DNA of 10,388 nt, taken from assembly GCA_016931875.1 (NCBI GenBank), contig JAFGDX010000024.1:1-10388 (forward strand). The letters run 5' to 3'. This document shows, piece after piece, positions 5,615 to 10,388 of the stretch. The stretch's first letter is position 1. Every line of letters starts with the position of its first letter. Source of the stretch: Prolixibacteraceae bacterium. Lineage in GTDB: Bacteria; Bacteroidota; Bacteroidia; Bacteroidales; Prolixibacteraceae. The position numbers and the translations under genes are program-made. The notes below the pieces were generated by a model that did not search any database, had not been told where the DNA came from, and saw only the letters and a program-made list of their open reading frames with translations.

Positions 5615-6592
5615 TTATTCTCCTTTTTTCCCTTCTTCACCCGCAATAGAATCTCTCATGGAAGTATCGGCCATAATGTTTTTATATTTCATATAATCCA
5701 TTACACCAAGGTTTCCTTTGTTAAAGGCTTCGGCAATGGCAAGCGGGACCTGAACTTCGGCCTCAATAACTTTTGCGCGTGCTTCCTGGGCTTTGGCCTT
5801 CATTTCCTGTTCAAGGGCAATTGCCATGGCACGGCGTTCTTCGGCTTTGGCCTGTGCAATATTCTTGTCGGCTTCTGCCTGATCCATTTGAAGTACGGCG
5901 CCAATGTTTTTGCCAATGTCAATATCGGCAATATCAATCGACAGGATTTCAAATGCGGTCCCGGCATCAAGTCCTTTTTCCAAAACTACCCGTGAAATAA
6001 AATCCGGATTTTCCAGCACCGCTTTATGCGAGTGCGACGACCCGATGGACGAAACAATTCCTTCACCTACACGGGCAAGCACCGTTTCCTCGCCTGCTCC
6101 TCCAACCAATTGTTTTATGTTGGCCCGAACGGTTACCCGTGCTTTGGCTATCAGCTGAATACCGTCTTTTGAAACGGCCGTAACCGGAGGCGTGTTAATT
6201 ACTTTGGGATTAACCGACATTTGAACAGCTTCAAAAACATCGCGCCCTGCAAGGTCGATAGCGGTGGCCATATTAAATGGCAGTTCGATGTTTGCTTTTG
6301 CTGCCGACACCAGGGCATGTACCACGCGTGCCACATGTCCGCCGGCAAGGTAGTGTGCTTCCAAATCATCACGGCTTAGCGGAACATCTGCTTTGGTTCC
6401 TTCAATTAAAGCGCGCACAATTACTCCCGGAGGAACTTTTCGGAAACGCATCAGAAAGAGTTGTAACAGCGAAATTCGTACACCGGAAACCAGCGCTGAA
6501 AACCAGAGTCCGATAGGAATAAAATAGAGGATAATAAAAAGTAATACAATTACTCCGATAATTAATCCCCAGGTACCAAGTGATTCAATCAT
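5615..6592 (-). CDS. floA: flotillin-like protein FloA
   Basis: 325 residues, close to the 331 of Bacillus subtilis FloA (YqfA). An N-terminal hydrophobic region (about residues 8-35) anchors or hairpins the protein in the inner membrane. The following stretch, with [20 protein letters not shown] and [26 protein letters not shown] (split over residues 51-70 and 111-136), is characteristic of this family. An SPFH-type domain covers about residues 130-235. An Ala/Glu-rich coiled segment (238-281, [19 protein letters not shown] and onward) would mediate oligomerisation. FloA-type flotillins organise membrane microdomains and influence membrane fluidity and envelope complexes. It lies 1 nt after the nfeD-like gene, the usual partner, and is last in the operon. 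Confidence 0.96.
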   Translation of the reverse strand: MIESLGTWGLIIGVIVLLFIILYFIPIGLWFSALVSGVRISLLQLFLMRFRKVPPGVIVRALIEGTKADVPLSRDDLEAHYLAGGHVARVVHALVSAAKANIELPFNMATAIDLAGRDVFEAVQMSVNPKVINTPPVTAVSKDGIQLIAKARVTVRANIKQLVGGAGEETVLARVGEGIVSSIGSSHSHKAVLENPDFISRVVLEKGLDAGTAFEILSIDIADIDIGKNIGAVLQMDQAEADKNIAQAKAEERRAMAIALEQEMKAKAQEARAKVIEAEVQVPLAIAEAFNKGNLGVMDYMKYKNIMADTSMRDSIAGEEGKKGE

Positions 6593-6593
6593 T

Positions 6594-7067
6594 TTATACT
6601 TTTTTTACAGGTTCTACAATAATTTTATTGGTCAATATTTTTAACACTTTTATTTCTGTATTGTGGTCGACAAAACTGCCTGTCGATTGTGCTTCTACTA
6701 CTTCACCGTTCACTTTTACTTTTCCTGAAGGGGCCAGTCTGCCAATCGATTTTCCTATATCGCCTACTTTTATTTTTTCTGCATTAACGGTTTCCACTTT
6801 TCCCACAATGTTTGATTCCAGGATCATTTTTTTTCCTGATTTTGATTTAAAAAAATAGTAAATCATTGCCGGCGCTGCAATTAATACAACTGTTAAGGTA
6901 ATAAATCCGGCTCCGGTTCCATATTCCGAAAAAGCAATATAAACACTGGCTCCCAACAGCAGGAAACCTCCAATTCCGGCAACCGTCACTCCCGGAATAA
7001 CGGCAAACTCGATAAGCAGGAGCAATAGTCCCAGCAAAATCAGAAGTATTATGGCAAAAATAGTCAT
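6594..7067 (-). CDS. nfeD: NfeD-like membrane protein (short form)
   Basis: 157 residues. Hydrophobic segments lie at about residues 2-22, 30-48 and 54-73. A soluble C-terminal OB-fold-like domain follows (about 100-155), with the family pattern [30 protein letters not shown] (split: residues 102-115 and 116-131). It lacks the N-terminal serine-protease (ClpP-like) domain of long NfeD proteins and is the short form usually paired with an SPFH protein. It sits 5 nt after clpS and 1 nt before floA. A role as assembly partner of FloA is inferred from this pairing. Confidence 0.92.
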   Translation of the reverse strand: MTIFAIILLILLGLLLLLIEFAVIPGVTVAGIGGFLLLGASVYIAFSEYGTGAGFITLTVVLIAAPAMIYYFFKSKSGKKMILESNIVGKVETVNAEKIKVGDIGKSIGRLAPSGKVKVNGEVVEAQSTGSFVDHNTEIKVLKILTNKIIVEPVKKV

Positions 7068-7072
7068 ATTGT

Positions 7073-7351
7073 TTAGTCAATTGTTGCGTTTAATTCTCTT
7101 TCCAGCAAGGCATCTTTCATGATTTTCAGAAGCTCAAAACTCCCTTTTTTGATATCGCATTTGCCTTTGTAATGCGTAATAATGGTACATTGTGTAGCCT
7201 GTTCGTACCCGTGTTCACAAACATCAATAAGTGCATTGATTACATAATCGAACGAATGCACTTCGTCGTTGTGTAAAATCAGGATGTTTTCACCAGAAAC
7301 ATTTTCTTTGAAATCATCGGCGGATCGCTTTTTTGTTTGCTCTGATGTCAT
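7073..7351 (-). CDS. clpS: ATP-dependent Clp protease adaptor ClpS
   Basis: 92 residues, within the usual 85-110. ClpS binds proteins with bulky hydrophobic N-terminal residues and hands them to the ClpA/C chaperone for degradation. The N-terminal tail (residues 1-20) is charged and flexible, as required for delivery. The core carries LHNDEVHSFDYVINAL (26-41), where Asn28-Asp29 match the N-degron binding pair, and ITHYKGKCDI (58-67), where His60 matches the conserved pocket histidine. The start ATG overlaps the stop of the upstream SPOR gene by 4 nt (ATGA), implying translational coupling. No clpA/clpC gene is in the window. Confidence 0.93.
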   Translation of the reverse strand: MTSEQTKKRSADDFKENVSGENILILHNDEVHSFDYVINALIDVCEHGYEQATQCTIITHYKGKCDIKKGSFELLKIMKDALLERELNATID

Positions 7352-8727
7352 AGTTCACCTTCAATTTTTTTAGCCTCTTCCAAAGTTATTCTTTTTCCGT
7401 TAAAATACGGTACAACAAATGCATCTTCTACTCCTTCCTGCCGAACTTGTTTTTGCATTTTTACAGCATCATCCAAATTGGTGAGTTTTCCGGTGGTGTA
7501 AACTACCACTCCGTTTTCATCGGTATAATTATCAATTTTCCGAATAACCGACAGTTTTTTATACAACCGTTCAACATAGGCAGGCAGCCCGCGGCTGTAT
7601 GCACCAATCTGAATCCGGTAAATCAGTTCGTCTTTTTGCCGTGGTTCTTCCAGTAAAACATCGTTGTTGTCTTCGGTTAAGAATATTTCAGGATTGAACA
7701 GAACGGTGTCCGGTGCAACGGTTTCTGTGGCGGTTTCTTCCGGTTCAGGTTGTTGTCTTTCGCTTGCTGACTTTTGAATAAATTCTTCAATTTCGTTGTT
7801 TGTGGCTGTGCTCCAGTAATCGTATTCCGCTTTTTGTGCCTGAAGAAGCAGGTTGTTTACTTCTTCTTTTTGTGGATACAGTTCGTTTTCAAGAGCGACA
7901 ATTTTTTCCCCGAAAATATTTTTCAATGCGCTGGTGCTTGCCTCACGATAGGCTTCTCTCAGTTCATCGGTTTTCGCCAGAAGTGAGTCGAGCCGTTGCT
8001 GCTTTTCCTGGCTTTTATTAAAAAGTGTCCGGCCTTCTTCAGTTTGAAAATGGCGGGTGTTGTAATAGGTAATTCGGCTGTTTACGATAAATTCAATTGG
8101 TTTTCCGCTTTCCTCCGAAACAGATAGATTTTCCTCTTTCTGAATCATTCGCGGAGGTGTAAAACTGGTTGATTCCGTTTCTGTTCCTGTTTTATGCCCC
8201 GTTGTTAGGGTATCGGGTAAAATCGTTTCGGTGCGTGTTTTTGCCAGTGAACTTTCAGTTACCTGTGTTACAAGGTTGCGGTAAGGATTTTCCTGGTTGT
8301 AACATTCCTGAATTTTAGAAGCAATATTTAGTTGTTCCTGTTCTTCGGGAGCGCTGTTCATCCGGTATTTATTGAAGTGTTTTAGTGCCTGCTCCCAGTT
8401 TTCCTGCGCCTGGTACTGAATTCCGAGGTAGTAGTTTAGTTTTTGCGGTACTTTGGCAGGATCGGCATTTAGTAGTTGAATGAGATCGTATTCCGAGTAG
8501 TTTTTATTCTCCGTGCGACAGGCTCCGTAATAATAATAAAGTTCCAGCGAATCAGGCTCTTCCCATATCAATTCTTTGAATAAGGGCTCGGCTTCAACAT
8601 ATTGTTTGTTATCAAACAGTTCAAAAGCTTTTGATGGTTTTTTGTCCTGAAAGGCGGGCAAAGCTCCCCTTGATTCGGAAAACAAAATTATTAAACTTAT
8701 TGTTACAAGAAATATCCTTTTTATCAT
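7348..8727 (-). CDS. exported TPR and SPOR domain protein
   Basis: 459 residues from the ATG at 8725-8727; a TTG lies directly before it in frame but the ATG is preferred. A signal peptide covers residues 1 to about 22 (MIKRIFLVTISLIILF). TPR-like helical repeats lie at about 33-145 (FELFDNKQYVEAEPLFKEL; NYYLGIQYQAQENWEQALKHF). A Thr/Glu-rich linker runs to about 210, a charged coiled-coil region covers about 238-305, and an acidic Pro/Thr linker about 322-365. The C-terminal SPOR domain spans about 368-442 (YRIQIGAYSRGLPA ... VYTTGKLTNLDDAVKMQKQV ... FVVPYFNG). SPOR domains bind denuded septal glycan, so a periplasmic cell-envelope or division role is likely, but the exact function is unknown. 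It is first in the operon and overlaps clpS by 4 nt. Confidence 0.88.
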   Translation of the reverse strand: MIKRIFLVTISLIILFSESRGALPAFQDKKPSKAFELFDNKQYVEAEPLFKELIWEEPDSLELYYYYGACRTENKNYSEYDLIQLLNADPAKVPQKLNYYLGIQYQAQENWEQALKHFNKYRMNSAPEEQEQLNIASKIQECYNQENPYRNLVTQVTESSLAKTRTETILPDTLTTGHKTGTETESTSFTPPRMIQKEENLSVSEESGKPIEFIVNSRITYYNTRHFQTEEGRTLFNKSQEKQQRLDSLLAKTDELREAYREASTSALKNIFGEKIVALENELYPQKEEVNNLLLQAQKAEYDYWSTATNNEIEEFIQKSASERQQPEPEETATETVAPDTVLFNPEIFLTEDNNDVLLEEPRQKDELIYRIQIGAYSRGLPAYVERLYKKLSVIRKIDNYTDENGVVVYTTGKLTNLDDAVKMQKQVRQEGVEDAFVVPYFNGKRITLEEAKKIEGEL

Positions 8728-8757
8728 CAATATTCTCCCTAAGGTTCCGGTATTTAT

Positions 8758-8765
8758 AGAAGGTA
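8758..8765 (-). promoter_or_regulatory. weak candidate -7 box for the SPOR-clpS-nfeD-floA operon
   Basis: The minus strand reads TACCTTCT, two mismatches from TAnnTTTG, ending 30 nt before the ATG. The spacing is right for a Bacteroidota promoter but the match is poor. Confidence 0.25.
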
Positions 8766-8769
8766 AAGT

Positions 8770-8782
8770 TACAAATTTTGTA
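8770..8782. promoter_or_regulatory. perfect 13-nt palindrome in the divergent intergenic region
   Basis: TACAAA-T-TTTGTA is a perfect inverted repeat with a one-base centre. It lies between the divergent SPOR operon and bcp, 42 nt before the operon's ATG, and could be an operator for a dimeric regulator. It is AT-rich, so a chance origin is possible. Confidence 0.3.
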
Positions 8783-8858
8783 CGAAGCAGTAAATAATGG
8801 AGAATTTTCCTGGGGTGAATACAGTAGATTTATACCTGATTTTTATCATTATAAAATG

Positions 8859-8866
8859 TATATTTG
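8859..8866 (+). promoter_or_regulatory. -7 box (TATATTTG) of the bcp-recA operon
   Basis: TATATTTG is an exact TAnnTTTG match and would start transcription near 8873, leaving a leader of about 20 nt before the ATG at 8893. It also decides the bcp start: the frame stays open back to 8797, but a start there would lie upstream of this promoter. Confidence 0.65.
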
Positions 8867-8892
8867 TACAACCAAAAAAAAACAGATTTTTT

Positions 8893-9357
8893 ATGACACA
8901 TTTAAAAGTTGGGGACAAAACACCTGATTTCAGGGGACCAAACCAACGAGGTGAAGAGATTGGGTTAAGCCATTTTAAAGGAAAGAAACTGATACTCTAT
9001 TTTTATCCTAAGGACGACACACCCGGCTGCACAGCAGAATCGTGTAACCTGAACGACAATTACAATGCCTGGCTCGAAAAAGGATTCGAAGTGGTTGGGG
9101 TGAGCCCCGATGATGTGAAGTCGCATATGAAATTTGCCAAAAAATTTGGGTTGAATTTTAACCTGATTGCCGATACCGAAAAAGAAATTCTACAGAGGTA
9201 CGGTGTTTGGGGCGAAAAAAGTATGTTTGGCAAAAAATACATGGGCGTGCTGCGAACCACATTTGTAATTAATGAAAACGGAGTGATTGAAGCAATTTTT
9301 GAAAAGGTGAAAACCGATGATCATACCCGGCAAATAGAAAAAACGTTGAATATTTAA
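8893..9357 (+). CDS. bcp: thioredoxin-dependent thiol peroxidase Bcp (peroxiredoxin)
   Basis: 154 residues, the usual length for Bcp/PrxQ. It reduces hydrogen peroxide and organic peroxides in the cytoplasm, with thioredoxin as electron donor. The active site reads PKDDTPGCTAESC (residues 39-51). Cys46 is the peroxidatic cysteine and Cys51 the likely resolving cysteine, the atypical two-cysteine arrangement. Thr43 and Arg121 (GVLRTTF) complete the catalytic set. The N-terminal LKVGDKTPDF is typical of the family. The ATG at 8893 is chosen because the upstream 32 in-frame codons are not family-like and include the promoter. recA follows after 12 nt, suggesting an operon linking peroxide defence with DNA repair. 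Confidence 0.96.
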   Translation: MTHLKVGDKTPDFRGPNQRGEEIGLSHFKGKKLILYFYPKDDTPGCTAESCNLNDNYNAWLEKGFEVVGVSPDDVKSHMKFAKKFGLNFNLIADTEKEILQRYGVWGEKSMFGKKYMGVLRTTFVINENGVIEAIFEKVKTDDHTRQIEKTLNI

Positions 9358-9369
9358 CCAATACTAAAC

Positions 9370-10388
9370 ATGACACAAGAAGAAAAAAAACAGATGAACA
9401 AAGAGAAGCTGAAAGCCATTCAGCTCACAATGGATAAAATTGAAAAAAGTTACGGAAAAGGATCCATTATGCGGATGGGCGATCGTGTGGCCGACGATGT
9501 TCCTGCAATTTCTTCGGGCTCGATTGCCCTTGATGTGGCACTCGGAATAGGAGGTTATCCAAAAGGCAGGGTGATTGAAATTTACGGGCCCGAATCTTCC
9601 GGTAAAACCACGCTCGCCATTCATGCCATTGCCGAAGCTCAAAAGGCTGGCGGAATTGCAGCCATCATTGATGCCGAACACGCCTTTGACCCGTATTACG
9701 CCAAAAAACTGGGGGTTGATATTGACGAGTTGTTGATTTCTCAACCCGACAATGGCGAACAGGCCCTCGAAATTGCGGATAATCTGATTCGCTCGGGAGC
9801 ATTGGATATTGTGGTTATCGACTCGGTTGCCGCACTCACACCCAAAGCTGAGCTGGAAGGAGAAATGGGCGATTCAAAAATGGGGTTGCAGGCCCGGCTG
9901 ATGTCGCAGGCTTTGCGTAAACTCACGGCAAATATCAACAAAACAAAAACCTGTTGCATTTTTATCAACCAGCTCCGGGAAAAGATAGGCGTGATGTTTG
10001 GGAATCCTGAAACCACAACCGGTGGAAATGCACTTAAGTTTTATGCATCGGTTCGTCTGGATATCCGGAGAATTGGCCAGATAAAAGACGGAGACGAGGT
10101 GATGGGGAACAATGTTCGGGTAAAAGTGGTGAAAAACAAAGTGGCTCCGCCTTTCCGGAAAGCCGAATTCGATATTTTGTATGGTGAGGGAATTTCAAAA
10201 TCGGGCGAAATCATCGATTTGGGGGTTCAGCTCAATATCGTCAAAAAAAGCGGATCGTGGTTTAGCTACGGCGAAACCAAATTAGGGCAGGGAAGAGAAA
10301 CCGTGCGTAATCTTATTGTTGATAATCCCGAACTGGCACAGGAACTGGAGACCAAAATTATGGAAACGCTTACGGGCAAAATTACAAC
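9370..10388 (+). CDS. recA: recombinase RecA (3' end outside window)
   Basis: 339 codons are visible of an expected 340-360 or so, so only a short C-terminal tail is missing. RecA forms ATP-dependent filaments on single-stranded DNA, pairs homologous strands and triggers LexA-type self-cleavage where present. The Walker A motif GPESSGKT is at residues 73-80, the catalytic Glu103 lies in DAEHAFD, and the Walker B-type segment [12 protein letters not shown] is at 145-156. The L2 DNA-binding loop with the allosteric glutamine region is at about 200-227 ([20 protein letters not shown]). The C-terminal domain retains the [18 protein letters not shown] motif. The start ATG at 9370 gives an N-terminal helix of normal length, slightly extended. 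I see no LexA-type operator in the 12 nt before it; transcription probably comes from the bcp promoter. Confidence 0.98.
   Translation, partial: MTQEEKKQMNKEKLKAIQLTMDKIEKSYGKGSIMRMGDRVADDVPAISSGSIALDVALGIGGYPKGRVIEIYGPESSGKTTLAIHAIAEAQKAGGIAAIIDAEHAFDPYYAKKLGVDIDELLISQPDNGEQALEIADNLIRSGALDIVVIDSVAALTPKAELEGEMGDSKMGLQARLMSQALRKLTANINKTKTCCIFINQLREKIGVMFGNPETTTGGNALKFYASVRLDIRRIGQIKDGDEVMGNNVRVKVVKNKVAPPFRKAEFDILYGEGISKSGEIIDLGVQLNIVKKSGSWFSYGETKLGQGRETVRNLIVDNPELAQELETKIMETLTGKIT

Noticed and set aside
5612..6158. Plus-strand frames over floA and similar antisense frames over truA, the FG-GAP gene and the SPOR gene
   Set aside because: They lie opposite strongly identified genes and show typical shadow composition.
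8797..8892. N-terminal extension of bcp by 32 codons
   Set aside because: The extension is not family-like and contains the TATATTTG promoter box; the ATG at 8893 gives the standard Bcp length.

Overview
The window looks like a chromosomal segment from a member of the Bacteroidota, probably a free-living Marinilabiliales/Prolixibacteraceae-type organism (the order is my inference). The grounds are a secreted protein with a type IX secretion (T9SS) C-terminal sorting domain, a DUF6057-like protein, a bcp-recA pair, a SPOR protein-ClpS-NfeD-FloA cluster, and several promoters of the Bacteroidota form TAnnTTTG. No phage, IS element, CRISPR array, tRNA or rRNA is visible.

Layout. 1-678 (+): 3' end of a DUF6057-like gene. 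839-1159 (+): small orphan protein without an ATG start. 1160-1618: non-coding, with a GC-rich structured element ending in a terminator. 1619-4093 (+): large exported beta-propeller-like protein with 13 calcium-loop (FG-GAP/VCBS) repeats and a T9SS sorting domain. 4202-4960 (+): truA. 4961-5614: non-coding, with two direct copies of a predicted small RNA gene on the minus strand. 5615-8727 (-): a tightly packed operon, in transcription order TPR/SPOR lipoprotein-like or periplasmic protein, clpS, nfeD-like, floA, closed by a strong terminator. 8893-9357 (+): bcp. 9370 to the right edge (+): recA, cut by the window.

The most interesting object is the pair of tandem small RNA genes (5027-5109 and 5353-5435, minus strand). 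Each has a TAnnTTTG box, a predicted +1 seven bases after it, a 53-nt single-stranded-looking region with one C, and a 12-bp terminator hairpin followed by U6. The two copies are identical over the first 65 nt from the predicted +1, while the DNA upstream has diverged by roughly a quarter. The differences in the terminator stem keep pairing only on the minus strand, as G-U wobbles. The complement of the 5' region reads like a G-poor Bacteroidota mRNA leader ending in ATG, so a trans-acting antisense regulator of translation starts is a reasonable hypothesis. I do not recognise it as a named RNA family.

The operon genes plausibly share envelope and proteostasis roles: FloA and NfeD form membrane scaffolds, ClpS delivers N-degron substrates to ClpAP, and the SPOR protein is exported and may bind septal peptidoglycan. 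Bcp (peroxide reduction) and RecA (DNA repair) are adjacent with a 12-nt gap and probably share the promoter upstream of bcp.
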